From: Bromus sterilis
Lineage: Eukaryota > Streptophyta > Magnoliopsida > Poales > Poaceae
Assembly: GCA_950022295.1 (NCBI GenBank)
Contig: OX465597.1
Coordinates: forward strand, 188,107,016-188,171,015
Reading direction: 5' to 3'
DNA: 64,000 nt
In this document: piece by piece, positions 9,367 to 20,000 of the stretch
Layout: each line of letters opens with the position of its first letter
Numbering within the stretch: position 1 is the stretch's first letter
Made by a program: the position numbers and the translations under genes
The notes under the pieces: generated by a model
Seen by the model: the letters and a program-made list of their open reading frames with translations, nothing else
What the model was told of the DNA's origin: nothing
Database searches by the model: none

Positions 9367-12165
9367 CTAAGCATGCAATTCAATTCAAGTCTTAACAAGC
9401 AAGAGTCTATATTAGCATTGACACAAGCAACAAAAGAACAAAAGGTGCAAGAGCTCTCGCTGTCCGTGACTCGAATGTCTCCAGATGGTGTTTGCGTGCA
9501 AGCAGGGGACTGTGAAAAGAGAGAAAAAAAGGTTGTCTAGAACAGCTATCTACTAAAGTTTCACACTTTGTCTCCTTTGGATTCTTATCTTGACGCGTCC
9601 CCAGACCACTAGCCAGGTACAAGTCAAACTGATCCACTCCCTTTCGATATTTTGAGCACTCATGCAATGGATGAGCGTGAGCAATAAAGTTGACACCTAA
9701 AAGGCGAAATAGAAAGAAGGTGGAGGAGGAAGACAAAAAGGTGTGAAAGGCTCACATCAATGAGGACAATCATAGGCGAGAGAAGTCCATATGATAGATA
9801 TGATGTGAGGAGTAGGGATTGCCATGCAACGGATGCACATGTGAGCTAAAAGCTCTCCAAGGGAACTAGTGGGGGTGCATCTAACTTGCTTGCTCAAGAA
9901 GACCTAAAGCTCCTTTGAGGAGGCTCATCATTGGAATATACAAGCCAAGTTCTATAGTGTGAAGGTCCCCACATAGCTATATGCATGATGATGATCTCTA
10001 TGGAGTACAAGGGATAGAGGATGAAGTGCTAGTGTGGATCTCTCAAAAGGAATAGTAGTGTGCCCCCTTCTCTCTTTTTATTTTTATTTTTCTCTTTTTT
10101 CTATTTTTTGTATTTTTTTGGTGGCCTCAATGGCTCTTTCTATTTAACTCTCATTTGTCCTTCTTTGGGATCTTTTGATTTTGTCCTCTTTGGGATCTTT
10201 TCCTCACTTTAGGGGCAACAATCTATATTTTATAAGAATATAGGAGATCTTTCACACTTTACAAAGGTACTCACATAAAGAAGATATAACTATCATGATG
10301 CAAATGTATGCCTCTGCCAGGATAGCAGGATATGCAATGATACTAGCGCGTCATGTAGAAATGATTAGGGCAAGGCCCAACTAGCATGCGGCTCATTGAT
10401 CAAGCAAGTGGCATGTATGACATGAAGATCAAGTCATGAGAAGGTGGATGTTGCATGGCAATGTATCTCGGAAAGGCTATGGAAATGCCTTGTAGGTAGG
10501 TATGGTGGCTGTTTTGAGGAAAGATATAAGGAGGCTTATGATGACAGAGCGTATCGTGCCAAGGGTTTGGATGCACCGGCGAAGTATGCGCCAACTCTCA
10601 AGGTGAGAAAGGGAAATGCACGGTACCGAAGAGGCTAGAAAAAGTATAGGTGGGTGGAAGTGTCAACTTTTGAATACTCACATTAGTTCGAAGAACTCAT
10701 GCACTTATTGTCGGCAACTCTCAATCTAATCAGGAGGTTCACAAAGAGACAAGTACCCCGAGGAGGAGTGTATGGGGGTTTGTTTATCCTTGCGCATCCT
10801 CGACTCATGGTATGTGAGTGTACTCTAATATTCGAACCCTCCAGAGGTTAGTGATCCATCTAGTAGCTAGAGTTCTCAACAGGGGGTTTTGGTTTTCGAA
10901 AATCACACGGATTGCCAAAAATACGACATCTATCACTAATAGGCTCGAGCTCGTGACACCAAAAGTTCAAACATTACTCTAGTCAATACCTCAAAACTAT
11001 TGCAAGTTACTACTACAAAGAGAATAGTAACTTCAACTACCTACTTCTAGTCAAGACACAAAACTCAGTGCAACAGGCAAACTCTCTAACAAGATAAATC
11101 ATGCAACATATAGAAAGTTCAACCTAAAACAAAAGAAAAGCTCTAGAAAAACTAAAGAACTACAACTAAACAGAGCAGCAGCTAAGGAAAGAAAAAGAAC
11201 AACTCACAGCTAAAAGAATAAGCATGCAAATCCTATGAGGAGTTCTAGTTCAAGCGGAGCGTGTATCTCTCCCACACAAAAGAGTAAGCTGGGGTCTAAC
11301 TTGTTACTACAGAAAACAAAGCAAAAACAAACCTAGAAAAGTAAAGAGCGAGACGCTCCAAGTATAGCACACAACGCATGAAGTGATAAAATTATAGTGC
11401 AACGAGGGACGAAATGATAATTGTTGATGAAGAAGGGGATGCATGGGGGCATCCCCAAGCTTAGACACTTGAGTCTCCTTGAATATTTATTGGGGGTGCA
11501 CATGGGCATCCCCAATCTTGAGCGTTTGACACTCCAAGATCTTCTTTCATCATCTTCCATCACGCACTTGAAAACTCCCTGCATACATAACTCATCATAA
11601 TCTGATTAGAGAGGTTAGTAACCATAATAAAATAAAATAAATTATCTACTGTAAATAAAGATAACCTTGAATAGCTACTGTTTCTCAAGATTGCCAACAA
11701 GTTTTTGCAAAGAAAAAGCAAGCTTAAGGTTTGCAAAAAGAAGAAAAGGCAAAACAGGACAGAATCTGTGAAAAACAAACCAGCAGGTAAAAACGAATTG
11801 TTTAGGGGTACTTCTGCAACTCAAATCAAAAAACTCAGAACATACAAAGTTTCGTAATTGTATAGAGCACGCTGTGTAAAAAATTCAGCTCAAAAAGATT
11901 AACTGGGATTTTTATCTGATTTTTCTAGTCACGAGGACAGAATCTGTTTTCTGGACAGCATGTCACAACTTTCACTTCCCTTATCGTATGAGGCTATAAA
12001 AGGCACAAAGCTTGAAAAGTAAAGATACAATGATGTTGCTACAGTAGTAAAAATCATCAAGACCACTAATAACAGAAGAAAAACAAAAACAAAAACCTAA
12101 ATTCGTTGCGGGCTGCCTCCCGAAAGCGCTTCTTTAGAGCCATTAGCTAGGCTTAAAGCAGAAGA
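9367..12165 (-). mobile_element. Internal non-coding region of the Athila-like element
   Basis: No RT, RNase H or integrase motifs in any frame. The part 9720-10660 is homologous to 60740-61665 downstream (for example GTGGGGGTGCATC and CGGATATGCAATGATAC-like phrases). A pyrimidine-rich stretch lies at 10060-10210. The direct repeat GCATCCCCAA...CTT occurs at 11449 and 11507. This is the 3' untranslated part of the element after loss of pol. Confidence 0.65.
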
Positions 12166-13059
12166 TCAAAGTTCTCCAAAATCATCGGAAGGTTCACCAA
12201 GGATCTCAAAAGGGTTTTCAATAAGCTCATCCTTGTTCTTCCGAGGGAAAAGGTACGTACCTTTTGCTTTACCATGCAAACATATTTGTCCTTTACCTAT
12301 ATCAATGAAGCCTTTCATGGCTCGGAGGAAGTCCCTTCCAAGCACTATATTTCCTCGATTGGCCTTCATGATGAACAAGTCAATCTCCACACTTCTTTTA
12401 AGAAACATGACCTGGACATCTTTCAATCTTCACTGTATCTCAGAAATATCACCATTAGAATGTTCATGGAAAGATGGAAATTTGTCCATGCTTGCAAGGT
12501 ACAAAGAATCATAAATAAAGCTTGGAATTATAGAAACTGTAGATCCAATGTCACAAAAAGCCATGAAGTTTTGATTAGAGATAACAACCCTAACAAAAGG
12601 CTCCCAGTCATTTTCTATTTCCAAAATCTCCTCTCTAGGAGGATTTAGTTTTTCTACTCCTTTAAAGTCTAGAGCATCAAGTCTCTTCTCGATAGTAGCA
12701 ATTCTGTCTACAACAGTATCAAGACCATCATAAACAAAATAACTAGATAAACCATGTATAATTTCAAGAGCTCTAGCTTCATCACACTCTATAAAGTCTC
12801 CTTCAGCTATAAGATCAAGAGAGTGCTTACACCACTTAAAAAGGCCAAAGTAAAAATTTCTAAGCACAATTCTTATAGGTAACCAAGGCATATTTGCCTT
12901 ATGTGCTTCAGAAATTCTTTCCCATGCCATCTTCATATTCTCCCCGTTCCTTTGGTATAAATCCAAGACCTCGGATTCCCTCATAGTACCAACTCCTAAC
13001 ATACTTGACCACACAAGAAAGGTAACAGGTATTTTTGGTATTTTTGATAAGGGAAACAA
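12166..13059 (-). pseudogene. Athila-type gag-protease remnant with an in-frame stop
   Basis: Two segments, 13059-12430 and 12426-12166, are in the same frame and separated by one TGA at 12430-12432. The first holds a gag C-terminal part (WERISEAHK, FYFGLF, then a coiled segment near TIEKRLDALD) and the start of a retropepsin-like aspartic protease (FCDIGSTVSIIP). Athila elements usually have CDLGASVS at this place, so the catalytic Asp is kept. The second continues the protease with NIVLGRDFL and FIDIGKGQI. Gag and protease would package the RNA and mature the particle. The reading frame starts close to the PBS, as expected, but pol is absent, so this is a defective remnant. Confidence 0.8.
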
Positions 13060-13143
13060 AAGTAAAAACAGAAAGGTAAACTAACAAGACTAAAAAGCAA
13101 AGATAAAAGATAGTGTGCAACTCCCCTATCTTGTAGACTGGAG

Positions 13144-13161
13144 TCCCCGGCAACGGCGTCA
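13144..13161 (-). promoter_or_regulatory. Primer binding site (tRNA-Asp type) of the Athila-like element
   Basis: The minus strand reads TGACGCCGTTGCCGGGGA, one mismatch from the tRNA-Asp-type PBS common in Athila elements. It lies 10 bases inside the LTR end at 13172 and fixes the element's orientation. Confidence 0.85.
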
Positions 13162-13171
13162 GAAAACTTGC

Positions 13172-14809
13172 TGATGGCAAGAGAGTGTTAATACTCTTCA
13201 AGCCTCGTTGGTTACCCCAAGTGCAGGGTGAGATATAGTGCAGCGGCAAGTTTTCCCTTGGCAAAGATACCAAAGTTTGTCTCTCGTAGGACTCCGAAGG
13301 ATACAAGAAGGTGGTAAAGTGAAAAATGGCGCCGAGGTTGCTAGCTTCACCTGGACCTGCACACAGATACAAATAACTTTGCTCCCAACGAGTACAGAGG
13401 AGTTGTCAATTCCTCCGGCCTTGCTGTTTACAAAGGATCAACGCAAGAGATAAAAGTGGAAATGAAAGTAAAGACTAAAAGTAAGCTAAGGGTGTAAAAA
13501 ATAATGTGAAGATGGACCGGGATCCTGTGATTTTCACTATTGATGTCTCTCTCCCAAAAGACGATAAAAGTGCTAGCGAGGTAAACAAATCACAGCTGGG
13601 CAATTGACAGAATTATGAAGGCACCGCAATGCTAACTATGCTGCAAAGAACGGAAGGGCTCAAAAGCAATGGGTAGTACGCCAAGGTAAGTAGACCGAAA
13701 TCCAACTGCATCTACTACGAATCATCCACCTTGAGATATCTATCCAGAACATCTCGCTGGTATTAAGTTGTGAATCCCACCCAAAGTGTAAACTCAAAGC
13801 AACAGACAACTGCATTAAAAGAACTTTGCGTAAAGTAAACAATCCTTGCACCCGCGGGTATAAGCACCGTTGTTATTTCCCTGGTGGCAACAGCACATCC
13901 CCTAGTCTCATGTTTCTGTCACTCGAGCTAGACATCAGGGGGGTGAACCCACAATCAAGCATAACGCTCCCTCTTGGAGTTGCAAGCAAACTACTTGGCC
14001 AAAGCAAAATACTGCAACAGAGAACATGCAAGAATTTACTCAAGAACAAAATATAAAAGAGAAGAACCAAATATATTACTCATCACAATCTGAACATAGT
14101 CTCATAATCCATCAGATCCCAGCAAACTCAGCATAGCAACAGCAGAAATTACAATAGTGCCTCGATCACGTGAGGCAGCTCACGAGGTCTCGAAAGTGGA
14201 AGCACAAAGAGGATAGAAGTACATCACATAGCTACTGGTCACGGACCCATGGTCCAAGGGGGACTACTCACGGCACATACGGGAGGCATCCATGGCTATG
14301 GACGGTCTCCCGGAGGGGTTCCTCCTCCCGGCAGGGTGTCGGGGTAGCTTCTCCAGGCAGCCCAGATCTTCAAACGGCGGAGGCGGCGGTACAGAGGCGA
14401 GTTCGCGGAAAAGAGATCGATATTAGGGGTTTCCACCCCGAGAGCTAAATATAGGTGGAGGGGGTGTCTAGGGGACCCACAGGGCATCCAGGAGGCCCCC
14501 TGGCGCGTCCTAGGGTGGGGCCACACCAGGGACCCTTCTGGAGTCCCTGTGGTGGCCCCCCCTCCGCTGCCTTGGTGATTCCGGAAGCTTCCGGGTTGCT
14601 GATTTTTTCGGATTTTTTGGAGCACTTTTAATGGCCGGAAAACCTGAAATACAAATAGCAGAAAACAGCAACTGGCAGCTGGGTGCACTAGGTTAATAGA
14701 TTAGTCCAAATATGCTCAAAAGTGTATGAAAGTTCAAGCAAAACATGGCAAAGTCACACAAAACATGCATGTAGCAAGCAGAAATTATAGATACGTTTGG
14801 GACGTATTA
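13172..14809 (-). repeat. 5' (right) LTR of the Athila-like element
   Basis: 1638 bp. The minus strand ends GCCATCA at 13172 next to the PBS; the start has mutated to TAATACGTCCC (TGATATGTCCC in the left copy). TSD GTTGG follows at 14810-14814. It carries a GC-rich stretch around 14480-14590 like the other copy. Confidence 0.9.
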
Positions 14810-14814
14810 GTTGG

Positions 14815-15023
14815 CCAATTCATGTGTATGCCGGGGTTTCTTCGGTTTTTAAGAGTCGATGGGATCCATCGAATCCCCATTTAACCCCTTATCTAAGAAA
14901 ACACATGTGAAGTTTTACATATATATATGCCGGCTTTTCTAGTAGGAGTCGATGAGTATCATCAAGCCCCCTCGCTTGACCTTATCAAAGCAATATACAT
15001 GCTCAAGGCCGATAGAGGGTTGA
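14815..15023 (-). mobile_element. Short internal segment of the minus-strand gypsy
   Basis: This piece links the Athila-like insertion to the solo LTR. It contains GGAGTCGATGAGTATC and GGCCGATAGAGGG, similar in style to the segments at 6204-7531 and 26833-28512. It ends with TCAAG (15024-15028), the TSD of the solo LTR. Confidence 0.7.
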
Positions 15024-15050
15024 TCAAGTGTAAGGCCCCCGATGCGGTAC

Positions 15051-15966
15051 TGATGAGGACATCCCTACTAATGTTACACCCATACCATCACCAACTACAC
15101 ATACTGGACCAGTTACTAGAGCACGTGCACGTCAACTAAATTATCAGGTACTTTCGTTTCTTGCGAATCCTTCTATTGTTCATGAACATATGATGCTGCC
15201 TAAATTAGATACTTTTGTTTTGCTTATGAATGAAGGACCTAGCATGGACAAGAAGGATGGTCATTGGAGCGGGATCAAGAATGGAGAAGAAGGTGCGCGC
15301 GGGGGAAAGTACAGTGGAGCTTCCAGTGGGGATTTTCGCACGTTGAAGCCACCATAAGGCATGCATGAAGGCTTGGACGGAATACACGAGATGCCACTTC
15401 ATTATTTTCGTCCAAGAGCAATTATAGGTGCTGCGTCACCTTAATATTGGGCTGGGCCCATGTAATTTCGAAATACCACATTATAGGCTGTTTTTAGAGT
15501 CCGTATGTGTGGGGAAACCGAGTTAGGGTTGTTTTCGGACCCCACCTCCAAGGGGTCACGAAAATCCCCTCTGTTTCCCCATATATACAGCCCTTAGGGC
15601 GTCGTTTAGACTTGGGTTTTAATTAGATTAAAGTTAGCCATAGCCGCAACTTCGAGCTCTTCGTTTGTGTCATCCGACCAGGCCAAGACCTCATTGGAAC
15701 CCCAACTTTCGTAATCATTCATCTTATATTCGCAATATCCAGATTGCAATTCTTAGTTCTTGCTTGTTCTTCGATTGCTTGCAGGAATTAGACCTTCGTG
15801 GTCAGGTTGATCGTGCATCCGCGGGATCAATAACCTCTCGGAGTTGGTTTAGCGATCGCTAAGGCGCAACGTCTTCGCACGTTCGTAGTCGGATCGTGAA
15901 AGTCGTCTCCACCATAATCGATCTACACCATCTCATCGAAACATCGGGACACCTTCGCCTCTATCA
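15051..15966 (+). repeat. 5' LTR of the CRM element
   Basis: 916 bp, TGATGAGGAC...CTCTATCA. A TATA box (ATATATAC) is at 15581-15588. The first about 305 bp repeat the end of the polyprotein gene, including its stop at 15355-15357, because the gene extends into the 3' LTR. Confidence 0.95.
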
Positions 15967-15968
15967 AG

Positions 15969-15978
15969 TGGTATCAGA
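15969..15978 (+). promoter_or_regulatory. Primer binding site, tRNA-Met type
   Basis: TGGTATCAGA begins two bases after the 5' LTR end. It is complementary to the 3' end of initiator tRNA-Met, the usual primer for CRM elements. Confidence 0.9.
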
Positions 15979-17067
15979 TTTCCAGGTTGATCGGTGAGAT
16001 TTACCAGTTTTTCGTAGTCTAGATTGTTTCTGTTCTTCATACCTACAGTCCACGAAAAAGCCAAAAAAAATTAGGGTTAGATCATCACGTCCCAAGACAG
16101 TCCTAGCCTTTGTCCAGTTTTCGTTTCAGTACTTGCTTTGTTGAATTTACGGTTGCATCGTTGTGTCAAGTTGCTGATCTTAGCGTCTAGTTCCCTTAGA
16201 GTTTCGAGTTCTGATCACAGTTTGCCACGTCGCCGCCGCACCAGTAGTCATCCTACCACGTTCCGCCAATCCGAGTCCAGATACACCACCACGTTCCGCC
16301 AAGCAGAGTCCATATACACCACCACGTCTCACGAGTCCGAGTTGAGTTCCACCATCAGTACGGTTCCTGATATCCCCGTAGCCAGAATAGTTTTGAGTTG
16401 ATTAGAGTCGGATTTCACCAATCTTTTGTCGTACGTAGAAGAGGGTGATTTCCAAAAAAAAAAAAAGTCTGGCACGCTTTTCAGAGCAGTTTTTAGGCCA
16501 AAATTTTCAGGGGTAAAAAAATTTCGTGCCCATACGTTCCTTAGGTCCAGAAACTCGTTTTGAGACGTTCGCCACCATAGTGATTTTTTCGCACTTTTTC
16601 AGCCCCCGCAATCCCGCATCGCCAAAAAAAATAAGAAAAAAAAAAGAGAGAGAAAAAAAATTCAGAGTGTGCTTCACAGTTGTTACGTGCCGCACCGTGC
16701 TTTCGTTGGTGTTTTAGGCTCGCGTCTCTAGTACGGTCTAGCCTAGGATCAGCACAGTACCGACGTTGAGTGTTTATTCAGCTTTGCATCTCTGTTTTGA
16801 TTACTGTTGAGTTTTTCCTACCATACTTGTCAGCCTTCCTACAGCTCCACATATATTCTACATCGTGCGTTTTGACACCTCCTGGCCATCGCTCTACCAT
16901 ATCTCTGAGAGTTTTGACCCGTTGGTTGTACATCACCACCTGCTGCTAGGTAAGAATCGGTAAGAACGTAAGAAAAGCTTGACGGATTTGTGCTTTCCAC
17001 CACCCCACATCCATCCCATTAGTAGAAGTAGGATCATATTCCTGTGTGTTTTCTATTTCTGCTAACC
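15979..17067 (+). other. Untranslated leader of the CRM element
   Basis: About 1.09 kb with no substantial reading frame. It holds A-rich runs at 16456-16468 and 16624-16660 and a short repeat around CCACCACGTTCCGCC (about 16255-16325). It presumably includes packaging signals; none can be pinpointed. Confidence 0.7.
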
Positions 17068-20000
17068 ATGCCAGGATCACATGATGAAGTGGCGCGGGAT
17101 GCACCCGATTGGGAGAACATGACAAACAAGGAGTTACATGATAAATTTGCACGTATGATGTCTCAACAGGTGCAGGACATCGAGACCAGATTTACAGAGG
17201 CGATTGATGGCGTGGAGAAAATGATCGACACCAAGCTCGACGCCAAGTTTACTGAGTTGATCGCACGCCTACCTTCAGCACAGCCACAGCCACCGCCACT
17301 ACCACGTGCACGACGTATACTGTTTCCGCGAGGACAAGCTGCTGGTATTGGTGCTCCTCCTACTGCTGCAGTTGCTGCTACTGCTGCTGCTGCTGCTTCT
17401 GACGTCGCCCAGGACGACAACTACGAGGGTGATTACGAGGAGGAGGTGGAACAGGAAGCGGCCTATGAGCAGCCAGCTGGACGTCCACGTCCCAACATTC
17501 GCCACGGTCGACACCAACCACCCCCTCAGGTACGCGATGATGAACATGTGCCTAAACTTAAATTGAATCTTAAGCCGTTTGAGGGTAGATATATTCCTGA
17601 TGCTTATCTTACTTGGGAGTTAGAAACTGAACAACGTTTTACATGTTTACAATATCCAGAGAATAGACGTGTTACTGCTGCTGTTTGTGAATTCACGGGC
17701 TTTGCATCTATTTGGTGGTCTGAACATTGTAGATTGCATGCTAATAATATTCCAACTACTTGGGCTGCTTTAAAAGATGCTATGCGTACTCGCTGGGTTC
17801 CTCCTTATTATCAACGTGAATTGTTACAAAAATTACAGCGTTTGAGACAAGGAAAAAATTCTGTAGAGGAATATTATCAAGAATTACAAACTGGATTGAT
17901 TAGATGTGGCCTAGTAGAGGATAATGAAGCTATGCTTGCACGTTTTATGGGTGGCTTAAACAGGGAGATACAAACTATTCTAGAATACAAGGACTTTGCT
18001 ACTATCACTCGTTTGTTTCATCTTGCTTGTAAAGCTGAACGTGAAGTGCAGGATCGACAGGCCGCTACGAGACCTAACTTTTCTGCAGGACGAAATACAT
18101 CACGGACATCGCGTGGAGCTTCTACATCCACACGTCCTGCTGCGCCACCATCTACTTCAGCCGCTCATTCTTACAGGGAGCCACCAAAACAGCCAGCGCC
18201 ACCATTCAAGGGTGCACAGAGTGGTCCAGCGGCGAGTTCTTCTTCCTCCATGGCGTCCACAGGGCAAGCACGAGATCGTGATATTAAATGTCGCAGGTGC
18301 CAAGGTGGAGGTCACTTCGCAAAAGACTGTCCCTCCAAGCGTGTGATGACTATTACGGCGGATGGTGGGTATGAGTCAGCGAGTGACTATGATGAGGAGA
18401 CTCTAGTTCTCATTGCTCATGAGGAACAGGGTGCCCATGATGATGCTCATGATATAGAGTATATGACTCCTGATGATGCAGATAAATATGCTAGTTTGGT
18501 TGCTCAACGTGTATTAAGTGTGCAGGTAACGAAGGCCGAGCAAAACCAGAGGCATAATTTGTTCCACACAAAGGGAGTGGTGAAAGAACGTTCGGTTCGC
18601 ATCATCATTGACGGAGGGAGTTGCAACAACTTGGCTAGCATGGAGTTGGTGGAGAAGCTATCTCTCACCAGAAGACCACACCCCCATCCGTACTATATTC
18701 AGTGGTTTAACAATAGTGGTAAGATTAAGGTAACACGTTCTGTTCGTGTGCACTTTAGCATTGCCGCATATGCTGATTATGTTGATTGTGATGTGGTACC
18801 CATGCAAGCATGCTCTCTTTTACTTGGTAGACCATGGCAATTTGATAGGAATGTTGTACACCATGGTAGGACAAATCAGTTTACTCTAGTTCATCAGGAT
18901 AAAAATATTGCTTTACTTCCTATGTCTCCTGAACAAATTGTGAAAGATGATCTTGCTAGAGCTAGTAAAGCTAAACAGGAGAAAAATAAGAGTGAAAATG
19001 AGATAGCAGCTAAAGAATTTGAGCAACAACATAAGACTAATAGCAAATCTTCTTCTGTTGTTTCTAATGAAATTAAATTGACTAGTCCAACTTTGCTTGC
19101 TACTAAGGTTGATATTTCGGATTTGGATGTTAGTCAATATGTGTGCTATGCTTTTGTGTGCAAAGAAGCCTTGTTTTCATTTGAGGAATTGCCTCCTTCT
19201 TTGCCTCCTGTTGTCACTGACCTTTTGCAGGAGTTTATTGACGTCTTTCCACAAGACGTACCACCGGGATTACCACCTATTCGAGGGATTGAGCATCAGA
19301 TTGACTTAATTCCCGGTGCTTCGCTGCCCAACCGTGCGCCATACCGTACCAATCCGGAGGAGACGAAGGAGATTCAGCGTCAAGTACAAGAGCTACTCGA
19401 CAAAGGTTACATACGTGAATCCCTTAGTCCTTGTGCTGTTCCTGTTATATTAGTGCCTAAAAAGGATGGAACATGGCGTATGTGTGTTGATTGTCGAGCC
19501 ATTAATAATATTACTATTCGTTATCGTCATCCTATTCCTAGGCTAGATGATATGCTTGATGAATTAAGTGGCTCTACCATGTTTTCCAAAGTTGATTTGC
19601 GTAGTGGATACCATCAAATTCGCATGAAATTAGGGGATGAATGGAAAACGGCATTTAAAACTAAGTTTGGATTATATGAGTGGTTAGTCATGCCTTTTGG
19701 GTTAACTAATGCACCTAGCACTTTTATGAGATTAATGAACGAGGTTTTACGTGCTTTCATTGGACGATTTGTGGTAGTCTATTTTGATGATATACTGATT
19801 TATAGCAAATCTTTGGAGGAACATTTGGATCATTTACGTGCTGTTTTTATTGCTCTACGTAATGCACGTTTATTTGGTAACCTTGGGAAGTGCACCTTTT
19901 GCACCGACCGAGTGTCGTTTCTTGGCTATGTTGTTACTCCGCAGGGAATTGAAGTTGATCATGCCAAGATCGAGGCAATTGAGAGTTGGCCGCAGCCCAA

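Larger units (their letters stand above)
7537..14809 (-). mobile_element. Athila-like gypsy element, rearranged, minus strand
   Basis: Two LTR copies (7537-9233 and 13172-14809) flank an internal region that retains a gag-protease remnant and a PBS but no RT or integrase. The TSD GTTGG is found at 7532-7536 and 14810-14814, and also directly right of the left LTR at 9234-9238. On the minus strand the LTR starts TGATATGTCCCAAACGTATC and ends GCCATCA, with a PBS differing by one base from the tRNA-Asp site TGGCGCCGTTGCCGGGGA. These are marks of the Athila lineage (Sabrina/Wham type in Triticeae); the family name is inferred. Confidence 0.8.

Noticed and set aside
15051..15357. Separate short gene at the left end of the CRM element
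   Set aside because: It is the duplicate of the polyprotein's 3' end carried by the 5' LTR.
17044..17067. Earlier start of the CRM polyprotein at 17044
   Set aside because: The codon there is GTG. The first ATG in the frame is 17068 and gives a typical gag start.
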